A stretch of DNA of 64,000 nucleotides from Diadema setosum (lineage: Eukaryota; Echinodermata; Echinoidea; Diadematoida; Diadematidae), in the NCBI GenBank assembly GCA_033980235.1, contig CM067065.1, positions 6,961,328-7,025,327 on the forward strand, in the 5' to 3' direction. A model generated the notes under the pieces. The model made no database searches and was not told the DNA's origin. It saw only the letters and a list, made by a program, of their open reading frames with translations. Below, piece after piece: positions 34,514 to 45,979 of this stretch; positions within the stretch are counted from its first letter, which is position 1; each line of letters starts with the position of its first letter. The translations under genes and the position numbers were made by a program.

Positions 34514-36150
34514 TGTAAGGAGTTGATTTAAATATAATTTAAATACCCTCCAGTCTGGGAGGAAGTGAATTTGCATATGAATTTAGTCGGGTTGGAGGCA
34601 TCCCACATGCAGGTGTTTGACAGCTATTGTTTCCCGGCATAGTGGAGTTTGCAGCAGCCAGCGTATGTATAGGCAGGCTCACAAGAAGTAGAGCTGCCAC
34701 ACCCTGTCTTGCCACCAGACAGACCAGACGCTGCAGAGCCTTGTCTAGCAGTGATGCCACAACTGGGGTGTCCAAGGCCCAACTGTAAGTTTCAGTTTGT
34801 TTTATTTATAATTCTGTAGTATGGATAATGGCTGAGTTTGCTCAGATAGTAATTGTTATTGTATAGTTGTATTTCTGGCGGTAAGCCGTATTCTGTAATT
34901 ACTGTCGAATGCTGATACCAGGACAGTTTAGAAGCTCCTCTTTGTGGATTGTACTTGTGATATGAATACAGTTTTATTTAATTGAAGACAGATGATATAG
35001 GGTTTTTGTTCTGTATTCGAGTTTGATATGAAGAGGACTGAAGATAATTGCAAGGTAAAAGAGTAATTTTGATAGTTGAAGTTTGAAGTACAGTGTAATA
35101 CGCGGAATTATGTCCCCGCGTAGTGAATTGTAATGATGATGTTGTAGATTTAATTGTCTGCTGTATGTTTTGAGATGAGGGTACTTGACAGGCCCTTGTT
35201 ATATTTCCGTATTTGTTATATAAATAGCTAAAATAGGCTGTTTGGATGTATATATAATGCCCTCATTCTGTTTGTGAGTCGAAGACGGCAACAAGGTAAA
35301 GGTATTATAGAAGTGAATAATTATTGTAAGGCAGTTGTCTCGTAAGATGTTGTTTGTAATATTTTTCCAGACGGCTGTTAAGGGTATAGTGGAGCTTCAT
35401 CCACATAAGCTCACACAATCACCGGGTCGAGACTCCACAGGTGTCTCCTGTTCAGCCGCTGCCTGGCCCGTTGCCCGGATTTCCCTCGCCGAGTTCGAGA
35501 CGCACCCCCTCCACAGTAACGCCGGTTACACGGGGCTGGATCCGTCGCCTTCGCTGAACCGCGGTCGGCCGGTCGAAGGACGTCGTTGTCGCCCCGACAT
35601 ACTCTCCTAGCGCTCCGCGTTCGCCGTCTCCAAGGACACACAGATGTCTTCATATATATGGAGAACGCCGATTCGCGAAGCAAAGTCAGTATAATAACAT
35701 TCCCCATTAACTGATAAACCGGAACCACAAGTTTGCACTGAACTGAACTCTGAACGCTGACCGACATTATGGTCAGGGATATGATTTGTTGTGGCAAGCC
35801 ACATGCCCACGCCGTCTCATAAGTCAATATTGTGAGAAGTGTTGTAGTACTTGGTTACTCAGTTTATAAGTCGGAAGATTAACATTGAGAGTTATTAGTC
35901 TTGGAGTTAGAAGGTTGTTAGTATTTGATATATGGGATAATAGTCATTTAATCTGCGAGATATGTTTAAGCTCTGAGCTCAGAAGACTATTATATTGTAC
36001 GACCGGATGTATGATTTGAAGACTTGATTACACTTTAATAAATGCACACATAATTTCAACGGTACTTTATCTCTTCTTATATTTCATTTCGGGTGATCAA
36101 ACTGCCTCATCTAGACCAATAAGCTAGTTCACGTGTAACACACTGTGACA
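34514..36150 (+). repeat. 3' LTR
   Basis: 1637 bases, matching the 5' LTR except T for G in GCCCTTGT(G/T)ATATTT, G for A in CACCGG(A/G)TCGAG and loss of one TA in CAGTATATAATAAC. The AATAAA signal is at 36037-36042. It is followed by the target copy AAGTC. Confidence 0.95.
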
Positions 36151-36301
36151 AAGTCTGTTCTTTCAGAATATGGTCTTAACTAAAAATTCATGTGTGGCGA
36201 CTTTTTGTTTGTTTTGAGGTGCAGGGTCACAATTAGACAGATCGATCATTTTGGATGTTATCAATTCGAAAGTTTGATTGTAATTTTTGAGGGACATACT
36301 G

Positions 36302-36736
36302 CAGTATGTCCCACAAAAATTACAATCAGATTTTCGCATTGTTAACATCCAATATGATTTTTTCTTTCAAATCTACTTCAGGGTCTTAAAATATAACATC
36401 TTAGCTCTATTTTACAGAAATCCCCATTCGATTTGGTTAAGCGGTCACAAAGAAATGGGAATTGTAGTAAAGCATGTCATGAGTCTGATTCTTCCAAGTT
36501 TAGCACTTCGATGATTTTGTGTGTGAACAATAGACAGAACTTGGACAAAAGTGATTCCCGACATCCTTTACAAAATTCCTCATTTCTCTTTGACTACTGA
36601 AGCAAATCGAATGGGGTTTTCTGTAAGATGTGGGTAATGAGTTATACCCTGAATTTGTATTTAGATTGATGCAATATTTTTAAAGATATCATTGCGTAGG
36701 GCCCCGTTGTAATTTTTTTTGGGGGGACATACGGTA
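36302..36736. mobile_element. Second CAGTATGTCCC-type element, head-to-head with the first
   Basis: Starts CAGTATGTCCC at 36302, directly abutting the GGGACATACTG end of the previous element, so the junction forms a palindrome whose arms extend to about 36243 and 36358. The right end is GGGACATACGGTA (about 36724-36736). Its interior matches 26640-27000 in reverse (CAATGATATCTTTAAAA, CCTTTACAAAATTCCTCATTT, GACAGAACTTGGACAAAAG). Confidence 0.7.
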
Positions 36737-38300
36737 CATCATTTAACCTTGACCATAATACTACTCTGAAAAAAATACACAGGAATATATGGGTTTTTTA
36801 TTTTTTGTAGTATGGATTACTTACAGTGAGGAACGCACATGTGTTTATGTTGTTCTTGCCCGTTAGTTCGTAGGCTGGATTTGTTTGTTGCAAAGGTTTG
36901 ATATTACAATTCTGTTTCTGTAATTTACAAACCTGTACGTATACTTATTATGCCCGATTACTGCTTGTAATAGTGTGTTAATGCACAGACCCTGAGTATA
37001 AGTATTTTCATGTTCTAAATCTTTTTTAGTTTATATACACTGGTAATGCTGACATGATAGACAAGTGGCATTATCGTGAAAGGGTCCACGATGAATAATA
37101 GTTTTATCTAATCATCTGATTACATGTCTCTCATCTAATAGATGAGTAATTATGATACATAGTGTACGTCCGAAACAGCGGTCGTGTACGTCCAAAACTG
37201 TACGCCGAAAAAAAAAAAATGACACACATATTTATTCCCAAACTGATAGTTTAACTGCTATTCATTTTACATTTCAACACTATTTAACACCTACTTCAGG
37301 TGATGAAATGTGAATTTTTAGAAAAATAATGCAAACGTCTCAGAAATGTATGACATAATTTATGAAGTCAGATAATGCACTTTTTGTACACGTCCGAACA
37401 CAGGCTATTTTCTAATGATTCAAAGGTCATTAAGGTATTGACACAATTTTTTTTTTCACAATTACTTGCTTTCTAATAAATCATTGTTTTCTAATAAACC
37501 ATTGTCAACCATTGTCGTATTCTAAATCTTTGTGTCTCTGGTATAGCTTATCAAAATGTACCCCGAAATTGATGGAACTGCGGAGAAGCTTTTGGTTCAG
37601 CCCAAAATAAATGTGAAGCAATCATAGAGTGAAGATTTTGCCATAATATGTTGCCAAACAAAAAAATAAAAAACAAAAAAAGATGCATAAAGCTCATTAC
37701 TTTGCAGGTGTTCAATAAAATCTCACTAAAATCCAATATTCTGTTTAAAAAAAAAATCTGCAGCAAGTACAAAAACATCCCTGTTTTCCTGACAGTAATC
37801 GTAATAATTATGCTTTCAGAACCAAGATTGTATTAAAGATGTTGATTCCTATAATATTCAGTGTATAATGCAAGACTGTCCCATGTGTTACTTCCTTCAT
37901 ATTACCGTGCATTTTATGTCAACTTGACCTTACAAAAAAAAAAAAACCAGAATATTCAAGTTTATTATAAATTTTGTTCGACATCATTGATAATTTGGAT
38001 GCGTTAAAAGTTCTGAGGGTATTGAGAACAGAGTAAACACACACACACACACACACACACACATTATACACACGTATTAAGTTACGTTTCAGGTCCCTTA
38101 CTAGGTAATCAATAAAGTGCAAGTTATGAATTAATTATGGATATCATTTTTAAAATCACTTTTCAAAGTGTCTGTAAGGGTCCATGTCAACTAGTCCAGT
38201 ATGCTTCTTGACTTAGCTTTGCTCCTAAAAACAGACCTGTTTTTTTCTCTAATTTCATATAAATTAAGATGGCAACAATAAATAGCTTTTGATATTCCCA
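36737..38300. other. AT-rich anonymous DNA
   Basis: No gene. TACGTCCGAA / TACGTCCAAA words (37165, 37189, and CACGTCCGAA at 37390) may mark a degraded element. A (CA)n run lies at 38037-38063. Confidence 0.4.
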
Positions 38301-38309
38301 ACAGCAATT

Positions 38310-38480
38310 TCCAGTGTGTCAGTATTACAGTACTCTCTGTTTAAAGTTCATCGCTCTTTGTCGTCATAAAAATTCCAGTAAGTCACAAATAGTAATTTGC
38401 TGCTAACTCCTGTCAGTTCCTATAAACTTGTTTTTATTTGTGAATAAACGCATACATCTGCGTAAAGAGTTCATACCTTG
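38310..38480. repeat. Interspersed repeat shared with 26.47-26.64 kb
   Basis: Diverged copy of the stretch before the CAGTATGTCCC element. The recognisable CAGTATGTCCC end is not preserved here. Confidence 0.45.
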
Positions 38481-39000
38481 AACTTACTACGAAAAAATAC
38501 AAAATACACAGGAATAATATTGCTATTAAATTGCATACAATTTGCTTCTGCTGTCCTGCCCATCAAGCTTAAGAGACGGTATGTCTTTATAGCAAGGGCT
38601 TCAGATAATATTTCGGTTTCTGTAATTTACAAGAACTTATCACGCTTAAACAGGGGAAATTTGTAATGTCCATATCACAGAGAGATCGCCCCAAAAATAT
38701 GCATATTTCTTTTGTTGTTTTGGTTGCAAATACACATGCCCTTGAGCTGTCCTGATTTGTTTTAAGCCGAATTGATTATGAGTCCCTCTTGAAAAGCTAA
38801 TCGACTTTTGAAATCCTCTTTTGATATCTGAGAAATATCAAGTTCACAATATAAGTTATTTCTTTTCATTATTTTCGAAATTTCTTTTTAGTTCACGTTA
38901 TGAGCGAAACACTATCGTGATTAGGAAGGACACTGTGCAATAATAATTTCTCGCTGATTTGTAATGGACTTTTGAAATTTTGCTGTAATCTCCCACACAG

Positions 39001-39163
39001 TTGTCTGCAATTGGTTTGGAGCAGCAGGCTTTCGGTAGGGGGTAACAACAGCCAAGTCGACCATGCTACACTCAGCCCTCCCGGGCGTTCTAATCCCAGC
39101 AAACCCGCATCAGGAAAGACGTTTCAGGACACAAGGAAAGATTACTTCAACAGAGAACCACAG
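39001..39163 (+). other. Candidate exon upstream of the Ig-domain gene
   Basis: A GC-richer block bounded by an acceptor (CTCCCACACAG, ends 39000) and a good donor (CCACAG followed by GTATGC at 39164). One frame is open across it and ends in phase 0, which fits the acceptor at 40523 of the Ig-domain exon. No ATG lies in that frame, so it would be 5' UTR or an internal coding exon. Splice reading by eye only. Confidence 0.3.
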
Positions 39164-39475
39164 GTATGCTAGAAATGGGCACATTTTAGTTTAGCTGTGG
39201 AAAATTCTCACCAAAACGGTTTCTGCGATATACTCGTAACGTGTCTATTCTTCTTCCATCAAGGAGCTAGCATTATGGGAAATGATGTGCAAGCTTATGA
39301 ATAGAAACACATCCTAAGCTCAGGAAAGTTCCACCACTCTTTCCAGCCGCAATGATGAGAGTGTTTTCTTTTCTTGTTGTTGTTGTTTTTTTTTTTGCAA
39401 ATAAAATCCAAGGCGACTCCTGCATTAGCTGCTAGTATGTTGCCTCATTTTGATGTATTTAATTTTCTATAGTTT

Positions 39476-39659
39476 CGAGTTCGATTCCCGCCCAGTGCTT
39501 ACGCTTTGGAAAAGATGTTTGTTTGTTTTTTTTTACCCACTATGTCCCCCTTGACCCAGGTGTATCTAAGGGTATCTGGCCACGCTGGGGTAATAATAAT
39601 GGCAGGGCCCTCTGGTAGACCGGTGGCGGCACTGAAGAGGCTACCCTGGATAAATACGA

Positions 39660-39702
<43 letters not shown>

Positions 39703-39705
39703 TCT
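39476..39705 (+). mobile_element. 5'-truncated tRNA-derived SINE with (ATT)n tail
   Basis: Begins near a box-B-like GAGTTCGATTCCCGCCC (39476-39492) as in tRNA genes, then a body with GACCCAGGTGTATCTAAGGG, GGCCACGCTGGGGTAATAAT and GAGGCTACCCTGGATAAATA, and a (ATT)n tail (39662-39703). No box A remains, so the head is truncated. A more diverged copy of the body is at about 40190-40305. Confidence 0.6.
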
Positions 39706-40448
39706 ATTTTTTTTTAATCATCACTAACTTATACATGGACAGACATACTCACTGTTGTGTATGGAATTTCGCAGGAACTATTGTTATCTGCGATCGCTAA
39801 ATAACAAATCCTCGGAGATCAGGCTAGCATTCAGGAAACGTCCCCGCGCCCACGTAGGGTCTAGTCCCAACCAGTTTACCATTATTCAGTCCAATGAGAT
39901 ACCCAGTACAGCTTATTAGGTATGCCGCAGAATTCTGTTCGTTATTAGGGAAATTATGTTTCATAATTGTCCCAATAAATTGACTGCACTGCCAAGTGCA
40001 ATCTACCGGCCGTTAGTCTGTCTATGACAGTTCTGAAAAGGTTTGTTGGTATAATAGAGAGGATTCTTGTTTCAGTGAAACATACATTCACCATGTAGTA
40101 TTCCTATAATATTCTTGTGTCTTTCTTTGTTATTCTCGTTACTCTTTACTTCTGTGTACGAAAAAAGAACCACAATCAGATATGAAGTTAATGGTATGCA
40201 TGTTTGTTTGTTTTTTCTTACGATCTCCATTAATCTGCACACAGGCATATTATGTCATAACTGGAAGAACGGGTAAACACGAAATCGTTGCATTGCCCTC
40301 TCGGTCTGATGACATTTTCCTCTATGGCCGAAGCTCCCATCCACCCCCACCCGCTTACACAAACATACATGTTAAATGCTAATATTACCTCCTCATGGAA
40401 ACTGAAGCCATTCTAAGATATGATTAATCGTATAATGTATATGATACC
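39706..40448. other. Anonymous DNA with a diverged SINE-body copy
   Basis: 40190-40305 shares TGTTTGTTTGTTTTTT, the CACAGG / CCCAGG word and a TGCCCTCT / GGGCCCTCT end with the SINE at 39476. A box-B-like GTCTAGTCCCAACC occurs near 39858. No gene. Confidence 0.4.
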
Positions 40449-40469
40449 TTGTTCAATGAAGTCAATACT

Positions 40470-41384
40470 ATGGCTTTGAACTTCATATTGATGTTTATTT
40501 TAACTGATTCTAAACGACTGCAGAATAAGCACTGGCTGCTTGGTGGCTGGAAGACAGCGCTTCTCCTGGAATTCCTCGCCTCGTGCCCTTCGGTTTTAGG
40601 CAGCAACCAGCACCAGCTGACCCGCGGAGAATCGGGCAGCATCTCGTTCGATGCTCCGTGGAATCCAGAGGACGGGTTCTTTCCTCACTTCACAATCAGA
40701 TTCGAGTCTGAGAAATATCCTTTCTGTACTCTGATCGAGCGACATCCAAGAGGATTTAAGTCTCAACACCAGCATGACCGTTTCAGAATAAGCTACACAC
40801 TAGCAGAGAGAAGTTTCCAGGCCACAATAGACATATCAAACGTGTCCCTCGAAGATGCAGGGAAGTACATCATGACGTTGACACCGATGGATACCGCTGG
40901 TGGCAGTACCACTCGAGTAGTGAAAGTGGTAAATGTAACTGAACCTCTTGGCGAGGCCAGGTGCCACGTACTCGAAGCTCCCCGAGGATATTCCAAGCAT
41001 TACGTACATGTTTCTTGCCAAGCTGTTGCGGGTAGAGGAAACGTCACCCTGACTTGCTATCAAGATGGCGCAATGATCCCGTTTATGAGAGAAATACGCA
41101 ATGACGGCAGATATCTTCTAGGTAATTTCTGGATGAAATCATGCAGCAGTCCTGTGCACTGCTGTTCTCATGATCACGATACACAAGTTGATCAAAGCAC
41201 ATGTCTCGACTTTGTTTGGTCTCCTCAAAGGATTACTACCGTGAGTAGTCAGGTGTCTGCCACCGGGCAGGATCCATATCCAATCCCAAACGAATTCTGC
41301 TCTGATTCTGCTCGTGACTGGCATGTTCAGTTTCCTTTTATTTATGCCTTCGTCGCTTTTTCTGTGGGAGCTGTCATGCCGTAG
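40470..41384 (+). CDS. Secreted or membrane Ig-domain protein (exon, gene model uncertain)
   Basis: The best host-like coding stretch. From ATG 40470 the frame is 304 residues; an acceptor CTGCAG ending at 40523 could instead begin the exon in the same frame. A hydrophobic segment (about 22-44, ending SVLG) looks like a signal peptide. Domain 1 (about 50-157) is V-like with the D-x-G-x-Y signature at 129-133 but lacks the usual paired cysteines. Domain 2 (about 158-217) has C183 and C196. N-glycosylation sequons NVS, NVT and NVT. After residue 217 a possible donor (CTAG followed by GTAATT at 41122) suggests the last 87 residues may be retained intron; if not, the hydrophobic C terminus (289-304) could be a membrane or GPI signal. 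GC content and codon use differ from the AT-rich surroundings. Likely cell recognition or adhesion; the exact family is unknown. Confidence 0.65.
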   Translation: MALNFILMFILTDSKRLQNKHWLLGGWKTALLLEFLASCPSVLGSNQHQLTRGESGSISFDAPWNPEDGFFPHFTIRFESEKYPFCTLIERHPRGFKSQHQHDRFRISYTLAERSFQATIDISNVSLEDAGKYIMTLTPMDTAGGSTTRVVKVVNVTEPLGEARCHVLEAPRGYSKHYVHVSCQAVAGRGNVTLTCYQDGAMIPFMREIRNDGRYLLGNFWMKSCSSPVHCCSHDHDTQVDQSTCLDFVWSPQRITTVSSQVSATGQDPYPIPNEFCSDSARDWHVQFPFIYAFVAFSVGAVMP

Positions 41385-42690
41385 TTATAGCGAAATTAAA
41401 TGATTGCACGTTGTGTTCCATCTTGCGAAATCGATAATCATTGATTTGCTGGATGTTGATATTTATCTTTTCACTTTATCGATCACTTCTGACAGATATG
41501 ATAAGGCCTATAATATTGTAGTAGAGATTGAGATGATTTTTTTCTTTAATACAATAGAAATTTATCAAAATTGAAGTTAATGTAGGTGTCATGAATATGC
41601 TGTTCAAATTCATGGAGTCGCTGTCATGTAACCCTGCCACTGTATGTAGCTTACTACATGGGGGAAAAAGAACCCTTCCGTGTATATTTGTATGAATATG
41701 CATGTATTGTGTCCCCTCCATTTATCCAGTCTATCACCATGTACCCACCATGTTTGAATCTTTTGTATCACTGATATTACTAGTACAGTTTGATTTTTTT
41801 TTTTTTTGCTGTTGTCCTTTTAATTGTGGTTGCTGCTGGTTAGTCAAAGAATGTTAATGGCGTGTTATCTTAGCAGTTATTTGTCCCTTTATAAAAAGTA
41901 TCTAATTTGAGACCAGCAGCATTCAGTTTTCATGCTATGACGCTATTTGTTATAAATGTAAGCATGTTTGTTGTCTCTCCGTCCTACTTTCATTGTCTTT
42001 TTCCTTGTGCTTGTCCTCTTACACCTATCTTCCTTTTTGCAGGGTCTGTGCTTCCTTAGTTGTTGTCTAAGCGCTGTCCATCCTCTCTGCTCCCTTTTTA
42101 GGTGAATTTAACAATATATTAACAGTTTATTTCCATAATGGCGAATTTCATTGATTTTCCTTTATCTCAACTAATAATGATTTTTCTTTTCTTTTTTTTT
42201 GCAGGCACGGTGCCTATTTTTGAAGAGTCAGAAAATGGTCGCACTTTGTTTAAAGATGTTTTGATTAATTATAACAATCGATCAATTCCTCAACTTAAAG
42301 GCATAATTTACCATTTGCAGATGAAACAGAAACCCAGCATTAGTGTTTTGAAATAGTTCTATGTGAGTTAGGGATAAAATCAGCCACTGTAAAATTTTGA
42401 ATCCGTATAATCGATGTTATATATTGCTAAATTCACAAAATATGAACAATAGTTACAAAAATACGTCCAGGCTAAACCGTCTACAGTTATGGTTTATTGA
42501 GAAAAATACAGTTATCTCCTTGTTTCTTAGGCTTTATCGCGTCGCGAAAAATTCATATGTAGGATGTTTTGTGATACAACGGATGTAAATACAGTACATA
42601 TGAATCAAATGCCCCCAAAGGTAAAGTGGACCTTTGATTACAAATATAATTTGAATTATCTGATTAAAAGTTTTATTAGCAACTATAAAG
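41385..42690. other. AT-rich DNA downstream of the Ig-domain frame
   Basis: ATTAAA lies just after the stop (about 41394), a possible polyadenylation signal. A strong pyrimidine tract and CAG (ends 42204) precede an open stretch to 42356 whose content I do not recognise. It is in phase with the donor at 41122 but does not look like the rest of an Ig domain. Confidence 0.4.
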
Positions 42691-43689
42691 TAATTATTCA
42701 GGTTAAACCTAGTTTAACTAATTATATAAAAGAAAATGATGTTTCATTTTTTTTTCATATGAATATTAGAAGCATTAAAAAATATTTATGCCATTATTTA
42801 TTTATTATTCATCTTAAAAAAGAGTAGCCATATAATTTGATTCACTGGAACCTGGTTGCGAGATAATTCAAGTGTATTTGACCTCCCTGGTTATATTTTC
42901 GTGGTAAAGAAAAGGCAAGATGAGATTAATGAAGGAGTCGGAGTGAACATTGTTAAAAAAAAAAGTTATTAATGAACATTTGTGTTGTTGAGTAACACCG
43001 CTGAATCATTTTTTTTCATTGAGTTAGTAATTCCGAATGCTAAAGATATTTTCATTGGTAATTGTTACAGACCCGAAAGTAATATATATTAATATTGGTG
43101 ATTTTTTTACACAATGTGGATAAATTGGTACAACAACCATTAATTAACACCAGAAATTTTGTCCAAATGGTAGATTTTAGTATGGATTTCGATAATATTT
43201 CTTGAATATATTTGTATACGTCTGCTTTCTATTTTCATTCTCATTGCTAAGCCCACTCTCGTAAGAAATCATATTGCAACCCTTATTGATAATGTTTTCA
43301 GTAATACCCCCACTGTATACTATACGATTTTCGGTCGCATGACTGACCGACTGGATATGAAATAAACAAGCGAACTTATTCTGTGATTTTGTGATATTGT
43401 GATTTACTTCGGATCTAAAGTCTCTCAGTCGTGCGACCGAAAGTCTTACAGTGTGCGGTGGCATTAAGTCTGGCAGTTTACTTTCTGATTAGTATGATTA
43501 CTATCCTACATTTACGTTTACGTCACTGAAACTCACGTCAAAAGATAGTATGTGTCACTTGAAAAGGCGCAAAATTAAACTATAAACTTGAAGCGACTGG
43601 GACTGGTCTTAAGCTGTTTATGGAAAGTATCTACTTGGCGGAGGTCTGCGCTCTCAGACTTTTTTTGTGTATTTATCATTATTTATGTT

Positions 43690-44140
43690 TTGTTTTGTTT
43701 AGTTTTAGGGGGGTTGTTGCTTTTTGCTATTATTGAGTCCAGGTTGTATATTTATCTCCCTCTACAAAATGTAAAAAATGATTATAAAAAGACCCCGAGA
43801 CTACTATGGATTTCAAATTGTCTTTTACAATAAATCAGCAGGAAAACAATTTGTTTTATAAGTATTAATCCAATCCTGGTTGAAAAGTAAGCCCACATAT
43901 TCTCCAATTATTATTTTTGTTTTGTTTTGTTTAGTTTTAGGGGGGTTGTTGCTTTTTGCTATTATTGAGTCCAGGTTGTATATTTATCTCCCTCTACAAA
44001 ATGTAAAGAATGATTATAAAAAGACCCCGAGACTGCTATGGATTTCAAATTGTCTTTTACAATAAATCAGCAGGAAAACAATTTGTTTTATAAGTATTAA
44101 TCCAATCCTGATTGAAAAGTAAGCCCACATATTCTCCAAT
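43690..44140 (+). repeat. 232-bp direct tandem duplication inside the LINE
   Basis: AGTTTTAGGGGGGTTG starts at 43701 and again at 43933. The two copies differ at only about three positions in 220. The same 42-residue piece (ending NCLLQ) is therefore encoded twice. The copy has a stop after it, so the duplication is part of the decay of this element. Confidence 0.85.
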
Positions 44141-45476
44141 ATTCAAGAAAGGAGACAAATTATATATCAGCAACTATCGCCCGATATCTTTGTTAACTTC
44201 GTTATCAAAAATCTTAGAGAAAATTGTTCATTCAAGGAAAACTACCTTCCTTGAATCTCACAACATCATATCTGACTCCCAATTTGGCTTTAGAGAAATA
44301 CATAAAACAACTCATGCCATTTTAAGTTTAATAAATACCATATCAGCTTCAATCGAAATATCCCGTCATACTATCGGTTTGTTCTTAGATTTTTCTAAAG
44401 CATTCGATACTATAAATCACAACATTCTGTTATACAAACTTGCGCACTATGGTATTAGAGATAAGGCTCTGGAATGGTTCGAAAGTTATCTTTCTGGAAG
44501 AAAGCAATTTGTTACCATTGATGGATATAATTCGTCTACGGTACCAATGACGTGTGGAGTTCCCCAAGGAAGCCTTCTTGGTCCACTGTTATTCTCTATT
44601 TATGTAAATGACATTCGATGTTCTTCGAGTGTTCTCTCTTTTTTTTTTCTTTTTGCTGATGATTCAAACTTATTCTATACTCACAGTGATCCTAATAAGT
44701 TAGCAGAAGTTTTAAATGTAGAACTTACACATGTAACAAATTGGATAAAAGCAAACAAATTATCTTTAAATAAACAAAAAACCAATTACATGTTATTCAG
44801 TAACTCTGCTAGACAACTTCCTGACCAAGTGATATTTGATAATTCTGTCATTAAAGAACTCTAGACTACAAAATTTCTCGGTATTACAATTGACAATAAG
44901 CTAACTTGGAATTGTCATATTGATAATATTTGTAAGATAGTTTCAAGAAATATTGGCATCATTAATCACGTTAAACGGATTCTCCCCAAGTCAGTGCTAC
45001 TTATCTCATATTCAACTCTTATTCTTCCTTACCTTAATTATGGCGTAATGGCATGGGGAAATGCAATACAAACTAAAATGGACAGGGTGCTTCTCTTGCA
45101 GAAAAGAGCGATGCGTTTGATATGCAATACTGCTTATAGATTACACACTGATGTCTTGTTTAAATAAAACCGTATTCTAAATATTACTGATTTATATAGT
45201 CTTCAGCTGTCTTGTTTTATGTACAATGTAGAAATTAACGCTACCCCTGCTGTATTTAAGGAAATGTTTCGAAAAAATGATGTTATACATGATTACTCAA
45301 CAAGGTATGAGAATGATTATCATCTTCCTAAAAATAGAACTAGTTTTGGTCACAGAAATGTCATGTTTCCTGGTCCTAAGCTTTGGAATTCCTTTGATCG
45401 TTCACTTAAACAAGCTCAGAGCTTGAATAGCTTTAAGTATAAGCTCAAAAAAGTGTTTCTTGATAAGTATCAATAA
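44112..45476 (+). pseudogene. LINE reverse transcriptase and C-terminal region
   Basis: The main open block (44112-44864) has SNYRPISLL, QFGFRE, LFLDFSKAFDTINHN, GVPQGSLLGPLLFSIYVND and the catalytic FADD (44652-44663). After one stop at 44862 the same frame continues through KFLGITID, LTWNCHI and LQKRAMRLICN to about 45164. The final block 45219-45476 has the typical YNxR-like/FPGPKLWNSF tail. A T-run before FADD adds extra phenylalanines. Few lesions, so a fairly young copy. Confidence 0.85.
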
Positions 45477-45979
45477 ACAGTTTTATGGTAATAAAACGTA
45501 TGTATATTTCAATCAATGTTTTCTAGAAGTATTTTCATAAGTATACTCGGAAGGTTATCTTCTGTTTCATTCATTATTGTAATGGTACACTGTATATAAT
45601 GTACACTGTAAAAACTTTATACATAAACTTGTGCTTTGTAACATATACATGACTTGTTGTATATTCATAATACGGTTCATGTGCCCTTGTAAATAGTGTA
45701 TATATATGGTGTTTTTGTTATTTCACTCAGCCTTATCTTTGCTATCATTTTGTCTGTAATCTGTAGGGGGACTACATTTAACAAGCAGTGCTTCTAAGTA
45801 GTCCCCTCCACATTTGTATATGGTGTTATTCTATCTCAGAATATCACTATATTTTGTATTATAAACATGAAATATACTCTGTATAGTTTTGATATAATGT
45901 CCACTATGTGTTAAACCCTGTATATTTTATCATATTGTAATGTCCACCATGTGGAATATGAATAAATTTCAGTTCATTT

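Larger units (their letters stand above)
27622..36150 (+). mobile_element. Complete Gmr1-like Ty3/Gypsy LTR retrotransposon
   Basis: An 8.5-kb element with all hallmarks: TG...CA long terminal repeats of about 1.64 kb, 5-bp target duplication AAGTC (27617-27621 and 36151-36155), primer site just after the 5' LTR, one 1501-codon Gag-Pol frame and a purine tract before the 3' LTR. The two LTRs differ by only two substitutions and a 2-bp indel by eye, so the insertion is recent. Pol order is protease, integrase, reverse transcriptase, RNase H. In ordinary Ty3/Gypsy elements integrase is last; the order here is characteristic of the deuterostome Gmr1 group. No envelope gene. It lies inside a smaller TIR element. 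Confidence 0.95.
26639..36301. mobile_element. About 1.1-kb TIR element (CAGTATGTCCC ends) split by the Gmr1-like retrotransposon
   Basis: CAGTATGTCCC at 26639 and its complement GGGACATACTG at 36291-36301 are perfect inverted ends. Removing 27622-36150 plus one target copy leaves about 1.13 kb. Just inside, CACCTCAAAACGAACATAAAG (27021) is matched in reverse by the CTTTTTGTTTGTTTTGAGGTG block (36200), supporting one folded element. No coding frame. Confidence 0.7.
42690..45979 (+). mobile_element. CR1/Jockey-group LINE, moderately decayed
   Basis: Covers an eroded endonuclease (from about 42750, MNIRSIKK block; LPGYIFV at about 42880), a reverse transcriptase, the C-terminal region and a 3' untranslated part to a short TTCAGTTCATTTCAT tail at about 45970-45984. 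The RT and tail are in fairly good condition; the endonuclease half has many stops and deletions. A 232-bp direct duplication lies at 43690-44140. It directly abuts a more decayed relative at 45.98 kb. Confidence 0.8.

Noticed and set aside
39476..39492. tRNA gene
   Set aside because: Only a box-B-like word is present; no box A, acceptor stem or anticodon arm can be drawn upstream, so a truncated SINE fits better.
42205..42356. Possible third exon of the Ig-domain gene after a strong pyrimidine tract
   Set aside because: Phase fits the donor at 41122, but a phase match has a one-in-three chance, and the peptide does not resemble the end of an Ig domain.
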